A DNA stretch of 64,000 nt from Bacteriovoracaceae bacterium (GTDB lineage Bacteria > Bdellovibrionota > Bacteriovoracia > Bacteriovoracales > Bacteriovoracaceae): NCBI GenBank assembly GCA_023701435.1, contig JAMPXB010000002.1, forward strand, positions 174,171-238,170, written 5' to 3'. Position numbers and translations under genes: made by a program. The notes beneath the pieces were generated by a model. That model ran no database searches, was not told the origin of the DNA, and worked only from the letters and a program-made list of their open reading frames with translations. How positions within the stretch are numbered: position 1 is the stretch's first letter; every line of letters begins with the position of its first letter. Below, in pieces: positions 26,400 to 35,550 of this stretch.

Positions 26400-28025
26400 A
26401 TGGCCCTCATGAACACACTATTAAGCACTTACCGAAAAGTTGAACTCTTCTTCGGGAATATGAAATTCGCCGTTATTATCATCATGCTCTTTGCTATATC
26501 CCTGGGATATGGAACCTTCATGGAGTCCTACCATGGAACAGAGTATGCCAATCGACTTATTTATAAGTCTCTTTGGTTTATGGGCATTCAGTTTGGGATG
26601 TTTCTCTCCATTCTTTTTGCCACGTTGATCAGGCTTCCGCCTAAGAAGCATCTTTATGGCTTTTATGTCATTCATGCAGGGCTTATTATCATTTTTATCG
26701 GCTCTTTTATCACTTATCAGTCCGGGGTGGACGGTACTATCACTCTTACCCCTAATTTGCCGGCCCGAAACATTCAGTTGAGTGATGATGAGTTAAAAAT
26801 TCAGTTCCCATCTAAGGGGAAAGAAGTCACGGTCAACCTTCCCTACACCGCTTTTCAAAAAGACCTGGGGTATGAGTATGAGGGGATTGTTTTAAAAAAC
26901 TTCCTGCCTTTTTCTGAAAACAAGCAGGACTGGGTTCCGGTCAAGGTTGAAGACCCATCTCAGGCCTCTTCGCGCTACAGAATTTACACCCCAAATTTCG
27001 GTGAATTTGTCACTTTAAGCCTTCACCCTCAGTCAGACTTTAATAATACCCAGCAAATGGGTCCTTTAAATGTTCACTATATGCCGGCCTCTTTAAGTAA
27101 GTGTTTCGGCCAGAATACCCCAGATGGACTTATCATCTGGAACGGTGAGACCACCGGTTGTATCTCGCCAACCCCCAAAGAAATTAAAAAGAAAAAGAAT
27201 GTCACTGGTCAGGAAATGATCGAAGTGACTTTTGATGGGGTGCGTGTTCAGTTCCTGCCGCAAATGTCGCCACTACCGCTGGATGATAAGATGAATCTCT
27301 CCGAGAACTCTCCTTATCGAATCTTCAGCAAAAAACTCTTTGAAAAAAGCCCTCATCTCTTTTTATTCGGAAAGCATGCGGCCTTCTTTGATCGTGAAGC
27401 TAAAAAGTGGAGTACCGCAAACTTTGACATCGGTGAAGAGATCTCTCTTCCATGGATGGGTTTTAAAATAAAACTGCTGGATCACCGGACAGATGCCTAT
27501 CCCACCATGCTTCCGCAATATGTGAAACCGGTTCAGGAAAATGGTCAGGTTATCAAGGGCCAGACCAAGGCCATTGAAGTTTCCATCGGGGACCAAACCT
27601 TCTGGGTCAAATCTGGAGAACCCATCTCTTTTAATCAAAATGGTGAAAGAATCATCTTTGATTTAGGTAAAAAGTCCCTGCTTCTTCCTTATGAACTGGT
27701 TTTAGATCAGTTTAAAATGGACACTGATCCGGGCACCAATAATCCCGCCAGTTATGAGAGCTTCATTACTCTATTTAGAGGAAATGCCGGCTCTTCCAAG
27801 CACCATGTTTTTATGAACAACCCTCTTAAATTTGAAAATTTCACTTTCTATCAGGCCTCTTATTTCCAAACAAATGAAGGCCCTTTCGGAAGTGTTCTCT
27901 CTGTTAACTTTGACCCGGGAAGATTCTGGAAATACCTGGGCTCTCTCTTATTAGTGCTGGGTTCAATCTGGCATTTTGTTCTTCGTAAAAAACCGGTTGT
28001 AAAACCAGGAGAAGCACGTGATTAA
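26400..28025 (+). CDS. resB: ResB-like cytochrome c biogenesis protein
   Basis: 541 residues. Membrane helices near residues 22-40 and 60-110 and one at the C-terminus (YLGSLLLVLGSIWHFVL) flank a large periplasmic domain, the architecture of ResB/Ccs1 of cytochrome c maturation system II. FGNMKFAVIIIMLFAISLGYGTFMES is close to the start of many ResB proteins. ResB works with CcsA to deliver and attach haem to apocytochromes c outside the membrane. The next gene overlaps by 8 bp and encodes CcsA. A second in-frame ATG three codons in may be the true start. Confidence 0.88.
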   Translation: MALMNTLLSTYRKVELFFGNMKFAVIIIMLFAISLGYGTFMESYHGTEYANRLIYKSLWFMGIQFGMFLSILFATLIRLPPKKHLYGFYVIHAGLIIIFIGSFITYQSGVDGTITLTPNLPARNIQLSDDELKIQFPSKGKEVTVNLPYTAFQKDLGYEYEGIVLKNFLPFSENKQDWVPVKVEDPSQASSRYRIYTPNFGEFVTLSLHPQSDFNNTQQMGPLNVHYMPASLSKCFGQNTPDGLIIWNGETTGCISPTPKEIKKKKNVTGQEMIEVTFDGVRVQFLPQMSPLPLDDKMNLSENSPYRIFSKKLFEKSPHLFLFGKHAAFFDREAKKWSTANFDIGEEISLPWMGFKIKLLDHRTDAYPTMLPQYVKPVQENGQVIKGQTKAIEVSIGDQTFWVKSGEPISFNQNGERIIFDLGKKSLLLPYELVLDQFKMDTDPGTNNPASYESFITLFRGNAGSSKHHVFMNNPLKFENFTFYQASYFQTNEGPFGSVLSVNFDPGRFWKYLGSLLLVLGSIWHFVLRKKPVVKPGEARD

Positions 28026-29538
28026 GTTTATTTTTATCTTCCTCATGACAGTCACTTCTGCCATGGCCCAAATGGATTTCTGTACTAAAGAACTTGAAAC
28101 TTATCCTGTTCAGGCCGGCGGAAGAGAGAAACCGCTCTATGTTTTGGCCAATGAAACAGTCAGGTTCATGACCGGTTCTGATAAGATTGGTGAGCTTTCG
28201 GCCACTGAAGCCTTCTGTAAGCTCTCTTTAAAGGCCTTTGGCATGCCTTTGGAGCTGCCGGTGGCGATCAAGGTAGATCATGTTGAGGTGAGAAAGCTTC
28301 TGGGTTTATCGGAAGACCAGACTAGTATTCCGGTTAATGAGCTTGAGGCCAAATCGGGACTACTGACAGAAGAGATGGCCCAATTAAAAGAAAACAACAG
28401 TTACAAAAAAGAACTGAGTAAAGTTGAACAACGTTTAAATACCTATCGGGCGATCATTAATGCCCGTGCCTGGATTGTCCCTCTTAAAAAAGACGATAAA
28501 ATTGAATTCGTCTCGATTGGCGAGTTCCTGACTCAAAGTCGGGTGGAATCGGCCCAAGGAAAAGGTTCGAATCCGGTTAGTTATCTTTTTGCAGAGGCGA
28601 AGGCCGACTACCTGGCGGCCAAAGGGGACAAATATCTCCTGGAGCTCAAATACTATAAATGGAATCTTTTTGTGTGGGCCCTCTTGAGCTCCCTTCTTTC
28701 CATTATTTTATTTGTGGTGATGAAAAACAAGATTCCTGGATTCATTTTCGCCGGACTCACCATTGTTATGGAAATTGTGGCCATGACCATCAGGGTAATG
28801 ATCTCGGGCAGGGCACCTATTACCAATATGTATGAGACTGTTATGTTCTCAGGCTTTGGTGCCTTGGTTATCGCTTGCTTTATCTATTTTATGAGAAGAG
28901 ATCTGATGTTTATTCTGGCCGGTCTGGCCTGTAATGTTCTGGGTCTGATGATGATGAAGTTTGCCAATGGTATGCTCGATGAGGGTATCTCTCCGCTGGT
29001 TCCTGTTCTGCGGGATAACTTCTGGCTCTCCACGCACGTTTCTACCATTATTCTATCCTATGCAGGTCTCGCCTTGTCCTGGCTGCTGGCCAATGTACTG
29101 TTAATCAAGAGCCGTTTTGGCAATGTCTCCTCACAGGAATACCGTTATCAAGTTGACCTTATTTATACCTGTATCAAAGTCGGCGTGGTTCTTCTGGCCG
29201 CAGGAATCATCCTGGGCGGTGTTTGGGCCGATTATTCATGGGGTCGCTTCTGGGGCTGGGATCCGAAAGAAACCTGGTCACTTATTGTGCTCCTGATTTA
29301 TATGGCCATTTTGCACGGCAAATACACTTCCTGGATCACTCCTAAGCGCTTTGTTCCGATGGTTGCAGGGGCCTTTATGAGTGTGATGATGGCCTGGTTT
29401 GGAGTCAATTACATCCTGGCCAGCGGTCTTCATTCTTATGGTTTTTCTGAGGGGGGAGCGATCTTCTTGGGAAGTTTCTTTCTGATTCAGACAGTGATTT
29501 TGATTATTGGAAGTTTGAAAATCAGTAAGGAAGCCTAG
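28018..29538 (+). CDS. ccsA: CcsA/ResC-type haem exporter subunit
   Basis: 506 residues from a GTG overlapping the resB stop. After a signal-like helix and a 190-residue extra periplasmic segment, at least eight membrane helices follow. The haem-handling tryptophan motif is plain in WADYSWGRFWGWDPKETWSL near residue 400. Together with ResB this forms the system II haem-ligation complex. The N-terminal extension, with its own signal and a charged domain, is longer than in typical CcsA (about 320 residues) and may be a fused periplasmic module. Confidence 0.92.
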   Translation: MIKFIFIFLMTVTSAMAQMDFCTKELETYPVQAGGREKPLYVLANETVRFMTGSDKIGELSATEAFCKLSLKAFGMPLELPVAIKVDHVEVRKLLGLSEDQTSIPVNELEAKSGLLTEEMAQLKENNSYKKELSKVEQRLNTYRAIINARAWIVPLKKDDKIEFVSIGEFLTQSRVESAQGKGSNPVSYLFAEAKADYLAAKGDKYLLELKYYKWNLFVWALLSSLLSIILFVVMKNKIPGFIFAGLTIVMEIVAMTIRVMISGRAPITNMYETVMFSGFGALVIACFIYFMRRDLMFILAGLACNVLGLMMMKFANGMLDEGISPLVPVLRDNFWLSTHVSTIILSYAGLALSWLLANVLLIKSRFGNVSSQEYRYQVDLIYTCIKVGVVLLAAGIILGGVWADYSWGRFWGWDPKETWSLIVLLIYMAILHGKYTSWITPKRFVPMVAGAFMSVMMAWFGVNYILASGLHSYGFSEGGAIFLGSFFLIQTVILIIGSLKISKEA

Positions 29539-29553
29539 GGCCTCCTTACTGAT
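29521..29553. terminator. bidirectional hairpin between ccsA and convergent gene
   Basis: Perfect 11-bp inverted repeat, ATCAGTAAGGA at 29521-29531 mirrored at 29543-29553; the left arm overlaps the ccsA 3' end and the loop holds its stop. No clear T-run, so terminator function is likely but not certain. Confidence 0.6.
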
Positions 29554-29559
29554 CAAAGA

Positions 29560-30792
29560 CTATCTTACGATGTAAAAGTTAGCTCGTTGAGAATAGATCT
29601 GATTAATCATGGCCTGGTCACCGGTAGATTCGAAATATCCTACCAAAGCGCCTTCCATACGAACCTGCTGAACATACATTGAGTCCATAAAGTTAATCAC
29701 ACTGCTCTTAATCCATCCAGGAATCTGAATAAATCCTAGGGCCACACCGGCCATGTTTAACAGAGCACGGTTTCTTTTAACCTTTTTAGGATTGGAATAA
29801 TCATAGGCCATTGACGGTTTAGAGCTAAACGAATGATTCATGTGGTGAAGATGATAAATCTTGCGTGCACCCTGATGAGTGACACTAGCAAATGCAAAAT
29901 TTAGCTTTTCAACATTTTCAAAGTTTACATTGGTCATCGGGCCTTCCCAGTTTCTGATTCGGGTATTACCGGCACGAACTTGCATATAAAACTTATTCAT
30001 TCCGTAATTTAACCAATCAGCAGTGGCACGATTAGATTCAAAAATATTAGTGGCACCAATGCGGTATTCAAAGATGGAAGAAACCGTGCGGTCAACTTCT
30101 TCCTTAGTCATACCAAGTTTAGTTTCAGGGATCGTTTCAAAGTAATGAAGAAGCATGTTGTGGTGAAAATGGCGCTGCTCCAGCATCATTTCATGAACAC
30201 GAACGATCACAAAACTAGCGATATTCAGCACAGGAACAGTGGCAAAGCGTTTTTTCGCCTGCTCGAGCGCCCATTTCACAACCTGATAAGTCACTTCTCT
30301 TCTATAGAAAAAGCGAGGGTCTTCTAGATTGGCCAGAATCGTTGGATCGATGAACAAGAAGGCCTCATTCAAACGACTTTCAAATTCTTTCCAAAAGGCC
30401 TTCTTGTCCAGCTCGCGGAAAGTGTCTTCCACATTAATGTTCGCAATGTTCATGATCGATTCTTTAATCCTCTGGGCCTCTTCAGAACCATTGGATTTGG
30501 CATAGGGATCAAGACCCATTTCATAAAGCATGTTATCCACTTCTGCTTCTTTCTGACCTTCAGTCAGACCGACAAACTCCGACTGTTCTTTGGACAAATC
30601 ACTCTTGATCTGTTCGATAAAAGGCATGATTGAAAATTTAGACGTGACTTTCTTGAGCTTGATGACAGTCATTTTTCCCTGATCGTCTCTAACCAGTTCA
30701 AAACGCTTGTTAAAACCCTGAATCGCCAGCTCCTGGGCAAAGGCCGAGAAACTGAGCAATAGACCCAAAGACAAAATAATGAGTCGGGACAT
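29560..30792 (-). CDS. exported hypothetical protein
   Basis: 410 residues with AAGGAGG before the ATG and a clean signal peptide ending SAFAQE. The mature protein is helical with several histidine-rich spots (EQRHFHHNMLLHYF, IYHLHHMNHSF) that could bind metal or haem, but the spacing fits no motif I know. No membrane segment beyond the signal except a weak hydrophobic stretch near residue 355. It stands alone, convergent to ccsA. Probably a lineage-restricted periplasmic protein. Confidence 0.65.
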   Translation of the reverse strand: MSRLIILSLGLLLSFSAFAQELAIQGFNKRFELVRDDQGKMTVIKLKKVTSKFSIMPFIEQIKSDLSKEQSEFVGLTEGQKEAEVDNMLYEMGLDPYAKSNGSEEAQRIKESIMNIANINVEDTFRELDKKAFWKEFESRLNEAFLFIDPTILANLEDPRFFYRREVTYQVVKWALEQAKKRFATVPVLNIASFVIVRVHEMMLEQRHFHHNMLLHYFETIPETKLGMTKEEVDRTVSSIFEYRIGATNIFESNRATADWLNYGMNKFYMQVRAGNTRIRNWEGPMTNVNFENVEKLNFAFASVTHQGARKIYHLHHMNHSFSSKPSMAYDYSNPKKVKRNRALLNMAGVALGFIQIPGWIKSSVINFMDSMYVQQVRMEGALVGYFESTGDQAMINQIYSQRANFYIVR

Positions 30793-30948
30793 AATATCCT
30801 CCTTAATTTATTTAAAAACCTTCCAAATTGGTTTTACTTTTAATAGTTAATGCTAACTGGGACGCAGGTGAGAAGACAATTCTAGTCACTCCATAATTGG
30901 AGAGTTTCTTCTGATATTTTCTTGCATTTAGATTAAATCACTCGGGAA

Positions 30949-31662
30949 TCAAGAGCGAGAATGAAGAACTGCATCCCACAGGGCCTGCCTCATTTCGAGG
31001 GCCTTAAGACCTATCTCTTGGGCCTGTTGCAGAAGTTTAGGATCACCGTGAGTGAGATAATCCAGGCATTTTAGCGCCAACGGCCCATGCTCTCCGGAAT
31101 CCACTTCAATATGCCTTTCCAGGTAATATAAGAACGTAGGGGCCACAATGCCTTCACGTTTCAGAGTGCCTACCATCGATTCAAACATATCCGGAATCAA
31201 TTTTTCCCGACCAAAAAAGAAGTTGGCCGCCACTTCCACCACATGACCGTTTTGCGCCAGTTCCAGATTAAAAGTGACAAATTCCCGGGCGCCTTCCGGA
31301 ATCAGTTTTAAGTCATAGCTTTTTAAAAATTGATGAATTCCCCTGGTATCAGCTCCCACTTCTTCCATCGCCTGAAGATAGAGCTCGAAATGCGAAACCG
31401 GACGTCCATCCAAAGTCACATCACTTTCTTCACCTAAAACAATTTGATTAATGAGTCTCACCATTTCTGTTGGATAGAGGGAGGGTTTCCAGGGCAATGA
31501 AACACAAGTGATATGCCTTTGGAGAGACTTTAACAGGCTCATAAAGTCCCACACCGCATATACGTGGTGGCCCATGAAATGGCGAATGGAATCAATGTTC
31601 CCAAAGGTCTGATAGACCGGATGGAGTGTGAGCTCTTTTTGCTTCTTTAAAATGGCTTCCAT
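30949..31662 (-). CDS. DUF3050 family protein
   Basis: 237 residues. The sequence shows the pattern of DUF3050: HPVYQTFGNIDSIRHFMGHHVYAVWDFMSL near the start, SHFELYLQAMEEVGAD in the middle and YYLERHIEVDSGEHGPLALK towards the end. The helical, histidine-containing layout resembles the haem-oxygenase-like all-helical fold of iron oxygenases; glutamate and histidine candidates for metal ligands are seen. It is co-directional with and 11 bp after an exported coiled-coil protein. The reaction is unknown. Confidence 0.8.
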   Translation of the reverse strand: MEAILKKQKELTLHPVYQTFGNIDSIRHFMGHHVYAVWDFMSLLKSLQRHITCVSLPWKPSLYPTEMVRLINQIVLGEESDVTLDGRPVSHFELYLQAMEEVGADTRGIHQFLKSYDLKLIPEGAREFVTFNLELAQNGHVVEVAANFFFGREKLIPDMFESMVGTLKREGIVAPTFLYYLERHIEVDSGEHGPLALKCLDYLTHGDPKLLQQAQEIGLKALEMRQALWDAVLHSRS

Positions 31663-31673
31663 AGAATTAAAGC

Positions 31674-32459
31674 TTACTGTCGTTTCATTTGTTGCGGTCT
31701 TTGACCCACAGGCAGACCCAGATCATGATCTGAATTCCAGCGGTCTGTCATGAGCTCCTGGCGCTCGACCCGGTAAAAGAGCAAGGACTCATCAAGCTCA
31801 TTGAGTTTTTTCATGAGCTCATTTTGCAAGACTAAGCGCTCCTGCTTAAGAGTTATCATATCATCCAGGGCCTTGCGTTTTTCCCTCTGAAGGCGATTGA
31901 TTTCCTCATCATAATCCGCTGCTGTTTTAACTTTTTGCTGATCAAAAGTCCAAAGGAAATGATTGATGTCATTGAGTTGTTTAAGGAAATCTTCTTTTCT
32001 CAAAACCAGCTGTTCACGATACTTACTGGCCTCGAAAACTCGCAGGGCGAGAGTTTTTGAGTAAAAATTGAGGACTGTTCCCCGACGGAAATATTCAGTG
32101 CTTGAATAGCAAGGAGCGAGACTCTCCACAAAGATAGTAAAGTGAAAGTCTTCCACTGAACGGACAAAACCTTTACAAAACTCTTCTTTTTCTTTGAGGT
32201 TTAGTTTGAATAAAACCTGGTCCCCGGCGCGGAAAAATTTAGTGTTATTATTTTCTACCTGGATTTTAAAAATGCGGGATGCATCGTCTTTGTCGGAGAC
32301 TCTGCCGGAGAAACGTTCATAATCCACATTCGGATCAATAGAATTACGATTGGGAGGATCCAAAACACCATCATCTGGCAAATTGGGCACCACCACCACT
32401 GCCTGGGCAAGTGTCGTCGTTAAAAATAGTAGCATGCAAAAGTGGCCAAACGTTCTCAT
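31674..32459 (-). CDS. exported coiled-coil protein
   Basis: 261 residues. The N-terminus is a signal peptide ([11 protein letters not shown]). Residues about 50-130 form a beta-rich domain with two cysteines, and residues about 150-235 a long coiled coil ([18 protein letters not shown] and following heptads). No known family. It may be a periplasmic spacer or scaffold. Its ATG lacks a clear ribosome binding site. Divergent from the transaldolase gene with about 70 bp between starts. Confidence 0.65.
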   Translation of the reverse strand: MRTFGHFCMLLFLTTTLAQAVVVVPNLPDDGVLDPPNRNSIDPNVDYERFSGRVSDKDDASRIFKIQVENNNTKFFRAGDQVLFKLNLKEKEEFCKGFVRSVEDFHFTIFVESLAPCYSSTEYFRRGTVLNFYSKTLALRVFEASKYREQLVLRKEDFLKQLNDINHFLWTFDQQKVKTAADYDEEINRLQREKRKALDDMITLKQERLVLQNELMKKLNELDESLLFYRVERQELMTDRWNSDHDLGLPVGQRPQQMKRQ

Positions 32460-32527
32460 GCTTTTTATTATGGTTCAGAACTCTTTCAAACCCAAGACGT
32501 TTTAATCTGACTAATTCAGGAGACCAT

Positions 32528-33172
32528 ATGGAATTTTTTATTGACACCGGTGACATTAACGAAATTAAAACTGCTTATGCCTGGGGCTTTGTCGATGGTG
32601 TAACAACCAATCCAAGCCTGGTGGCCAAAAGTGGTAAAAACCAAATGGAACTCATTAAAGAGATCGCCGCTATCGTAGACGGACCGATCTCAGCGGAAGT
32701 TATTGCCCTTGATGCTGAAGGCATGATCAAAGAAGGTATGGAGCTGGCCAAAATTCACAAGAATGTTGTCATTAAACTACCTATGACCAAAGACGGGATG
32801 ATTGCCTGTAAGCACTTCTCAAAAAACAACATTAAAACCAACGTGACCCTTGTTTTCTCTGCTAATCAGGCCCTGCTGGCAGCTAAAAATGGTGCTACTT
32901 ATGTTTCTCCATTTGTGGGTCGTCTTGATGATGTTGGACAAACAGGAATGGATCTTATTCAGGAAATCCGGGTCATCTTTAACAATTACGGATTTGAAAC
33001 TAAGATCCTGGCAGCTTCTCTTCGTCATTCGACCCACGTAAAAGATTGTGCCATGGTGGGTGCTGATACAGCGACACTTCCGTTCAAGGTTATCGAAGGT
33101 TTATTTGCCCATCCTTTAACCAAAAACGGTTTAGATCAATTTATGGCCGATCACGCAAAATCAATTAAATAA
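32528..33172 (+). CDS. TalC/FSA-type transaldolase
   Basis: 214 residues from the ATG at 32528, eight bases after AGGAG; the frame is open 39 codons upstream but lacks homology there. [14 protein letters not shown] and [13 protein letters not shown] open the protein, [14 protein letters not shown] carries the Schiff-base lysine, and [19 protein letters not shown] follows; these are signatures of the small transaldolase / fructose-6-phosphate aldolase family. It probably acts in the non-oxidative pentose phosphate pathway. Sequence alone does not separate transaldolase from aldolase activity. Confidence 0.9.
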   Translation: MEFFIDTGDINEIKTAYAWGFVDGVTTNPSLVAKSGKNQMELIKEIAAIVDGPISAEVIALDAEGMIKEGMELAKIHKNVVIKLPMTKDGMIACKHFSKNNIKTNVTLVFSANQALLAAKNGATYVSPFVGRLDDVGQTGMDLIQEIRVIFNNYGFETKILAASLRHSTHVKDCAMVGADTATLPFKVIEGLFAHPLTKNGLDQFMADHAKSIK

Positions 33173-33244
33173 GTCGGTTAAAAAACTCATTTTTTACTCT
33201 GGAAGGGACGATAAAGGATAAAACCTTGACTCTTCCGGGGGAAA

Positions 33245-34078
33245 ATGAAACCTGCTCTTTTGTTCTTAACTTTTATATTGTCGGCTTCCTGCGTACCTTC
33301 ACCAGAGGTCAAAGAGGCTTCACCAGCTAACATCAACCGTGATGCCCCTTATAAGTGGTCATTAAGCGGCCCTTTAGATCTTAAAATTTCAACTAGTTTT
33401 ACAGAAGAAGAGAAAACAAACATCTTGTCCATGAGCTCTGCTTGGGCAGCGGCCGTTGGTAACAAAACTACTTTTTTCTCTCACTCTGATTCAACGGCTG
33501 AAAAGTCGGCCGAAGATATGAACCTCGATACTTTTGGTGAGGACAATATTCTTGGCATATATAAAATCACTCACTGGCCGGCAACCCTTCCCACTTCGGC
33601 TCTTGCCGTGACTCAACTCTTTGGCAGACGCTTCAATGTGGGTGAAAGTAATGAGTTTGTAAGAATTGAGCACGCCGACATTCTTGTTAATGACAATTTT
33701 TATAATTTCCGGACTGATGATAATGGAGGAAGTGGGACTTTTGACTTCCAGACAGTTGTTCTTCATGAAATGGGCCACTTCCTGGGTCTACAGCATAAAG
33801 AAGGAGATACTGTCATGATTCCGGCGATCGGAGTCAACACCAGTAAAAGAGCACCGACTTCCATCGACAGCACAGATATCGCCGACAAATACAGCATTTC
33901 TCTGGGCTCCACCACTCAGCAGTTGGTGGCCAAGAGTGCTAAAAACATCTACTTTCCAAAATCAGGAGACCCGGGCCAGCAGGTTAAGATTCTGATTGAA
34001 CTTCGGGTGGATGGAGAGTGCGTCCATAAAGAAAATGGCGCCGTTATCGGGCGCCATCACACTAAAGCATTAAAGTAA
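33245..34078 (+). CDS. matrixin-like metalloprotease lipoprotein
   Basis: 277 residues. Signal peptide with lipobox LSASC, so probably an outer-membrane lipoprotein. The zinc motif HEMGHFLGLQH at residues 173-183 is the H-E-x-x-H-x-x-G-x-x-H of metzincins, and the downstream methionine-containing turn (SVDSTDIADKY-like segment) fits a matrixin. Such enzymes are plausible tools for degrading prey or matrix proteins. The last 45 bp also form the hairpin that ends the opposite-strand gene. Confidence 0.85.
   Translation: MKPALLFLTFILSASCVPSPEVKEASPANINRDAPYKWSLSGPLDLKISTSFTEEEKTNILSMSSAWAAAVGNKTTFFSHSDSTAEKSAEDMNLDTFGEDNILGIYKITHWPATLPTSALAVTQLFGRRFNVGESNEFVRIEHADILVNDNFYNFRTDDNGGSGTFDFQTVVLHEMGHFLGLQHKEGDTVMIPAIGVNTSKRAPTSIDSTDIADKYSISLGSTTQQLVAKSAKNIYFPKSGDPGQQVKILIELRVDGECVHKENGAVIGRHHTKALK
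34035..34057 (-). terminator. terminator of the M1-like gene lying inside the convergent matrixin gene
   Basis: An 8-bp perfect stem, ATGGCGCC at 34035-34042 with GGCGCCAT at 34050-34057, is followed on the minus strand by TTTCTTT. It is 13 bp past the minus-strand stop at 34070 and within the coding end of the plus-strand gene. Confidence 0.65.
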
Positions 34079-35416
34079 TTTTTGTAATTCTTCGAGACTC
34101 ATTTTCTGGTGCATCGGATGATCACCTGAAAAAGATTTTTGGAAAGAGTTCTTGGTGCCGAAAGTAAATTTTTTGAAATCCGCTTCCAAAGACTCACCAT
34201 AAAACTCACTCATCTCCTTGATAAATTCTTCTACAAAAAGCGGAGCAAAGAGACGCTTTTCCAACATGTGCCGCATGAAAGGTTTGAGTCCACCTTTGGT
34301 CTTAAGCTTACCGTCCATATAACTCATGAAACGCTCGCCAAAGACATAGGCCGAGCTATCAGTTGTGCGCGTGTAATAAAACTGATTAGACATACGGCTC
34401 ACACCGGCCAGCTCATAAGTGGTGTTGTAACCCTTATCTCTCCAGCTGGCCAAGGCCTCATCGAGCCATCCAGCATTGCCATTGGCCGGCATCACCCCGC
34501 GGGCAAAATATGAGTGAAACATTTCATGCCCAAGAGCACTGGTACTTGTGATGGTGGCGCCATGATATTCCATACCACCTCGACCAGCATTATAGATGGT
34601 TAGAGATGGGTGCGGCCAGGCCCCATAATCACCTTCGAGTTCATGAAAGATTTGAGTCGTTCTCATTTTAAGGGTATCAACATCTAAAACTTCCGGTTTC
34701 ATAACATAAATGGTCACCGGCACATCACGGCCATCGACTGATTTCAAAGTAAATTCCACTTCATCCGAGGCCCCTCGTGGAAGCGCATGATAGAAAACAG
34801 ATGAAACGTTAAAATACTCCGGATAAGAAATAGAAAAGGTATTATTGCCGTTATCAACGACATTTCCATTGGAATAGATTTTGTACTTTGTCTTAGTACC
34901 TATGAACTCCACCTCGAAGTTCATCTTCACTTGGTCGTACTCAAAGCTTGCTGGCATATAGCGCTCCAGAAATCTTCGATCCATCAGATCCGAGTTCCAG
35001 AAGGCATTCCTCACGCCATCCCTGCCCCATTCAATAAGCGCATTAAGAGGAACGGTGATGACTGCAGTATGAGTTCCTACCGCCACTTGTTTATTTATCA
35101 TCCGAACTTTTGTTTCACGAGACGGAGTTTTAATTTGTTTTTCTCTGACCACTTCACCATCCAGCATGACACTCATGGCATCTTCCTCACTATCATAGAC
35201 AGGAAAACCCGCTTCAGGAGCATCAAATTTGATGGTGGCCGTTACCTGGGCCGAACGGGAATTGAGATTATAGGAAATTTTGTAATTCGCCTCCAGAAAA
35301 TCCACGAAGACGGCCTTCCCGCCAGAGAGGAGAAATGAGCGAGGTCTATGGGACAGGTCATTTTTTTCGGCGAGAGCACACGTCGAAATAAGTAACCCCA
35401 GCAGGAAAAATTTCAT
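34070..35416 (-). CDS. exported gluzincin (M1-like) metallopeptidase
   Basis: 448 residues from the ATG at 35416 (AAGGAG six bases upstream; the frame extends to a TTG at 35431). Signal peptide ends TCALAE. After an N-terminal beta domain of about 200 residues, HEMFHSYFARG at about 296-306 and WLDEALASW about 20 residues later form the H-E-x-x-H + E zinc site of gluzincins such as M1 aminopeptidases and M61. The usual GAMEN exopeptidase motif may be represented by GGMEYHGAT. Secreted; likely degrades peptides outside the cytoplasm. Confidence 0.85.
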   Translation of the reverse strand: MKFFLLGLLISTCALAEKNDLSHRPRSFLLSGGKAVFVDFLEANYKISYNLNSRSAQVTATIKFDAPEAGFPVYDSEEDAMSVMLDGEVVREKQIKTPSRETKVRMINKQVAVGTHTAVITVPLNALIEWGRDGVRNAFWNSDLMDRRFLERYMPASFEYDQVKMNFEVEFIGTKTKYKIYSNGNVVDNGNNTFSISYPEYFNVSSVFYHALPRGASDEVEFTLKSVDGRDVPVTIYVMKPEVLDVDTLKMRTTQIFHELEGDYGAWPHPSLTIYNAGRGGMEYHGATITSTSALGHEMFHSYFARGVMPANGNAGWLDEALASWRDKGYNTTYELAGVSRMSNQFYYTRTTDSSAYVFGERFMSYMDGKLKTKGGLKPFMRHMLEKRLFAPLFVEEFIKEMSEFYGESLEADFKKFTFGTKNSFQKSFSGDHPMHQKMSLEELQKLL

Positions 35417-35520
35417 AAAAAACTCCTTCAATATAGTCGGGCCATCAAAGCAAAAGCTTTTATGGATGTCTACGGAGTTGGAAAAATTACCGAGCTTAAT
35501 TATTTCTCTGGAAAGCCCAA

Positions 35521-35550
35521 AAAAATAGGGCCCCGAAGGGCCCTATTTTT
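35521..35550 (-). terminator. intrinsic terminator of the topoisomerase operon
   Basis: AAAAATAGGGCCC at 35521-35533 with a perfect mirror at 35538-35550 around a 4-base loop: 13 bp with a T-run on both strands, starting at the stop codon of the topoisomerase A subunit. Confidence 0.92.

Noticed and set aside
34139-35338. Plus-strand frames of 124 and 135 codons opposite the M1-like peptidase
   Set aside because: Opposite strand has signal peptide and zinc motif; the antisense frames lack starts with ribosome binding sites and domains.
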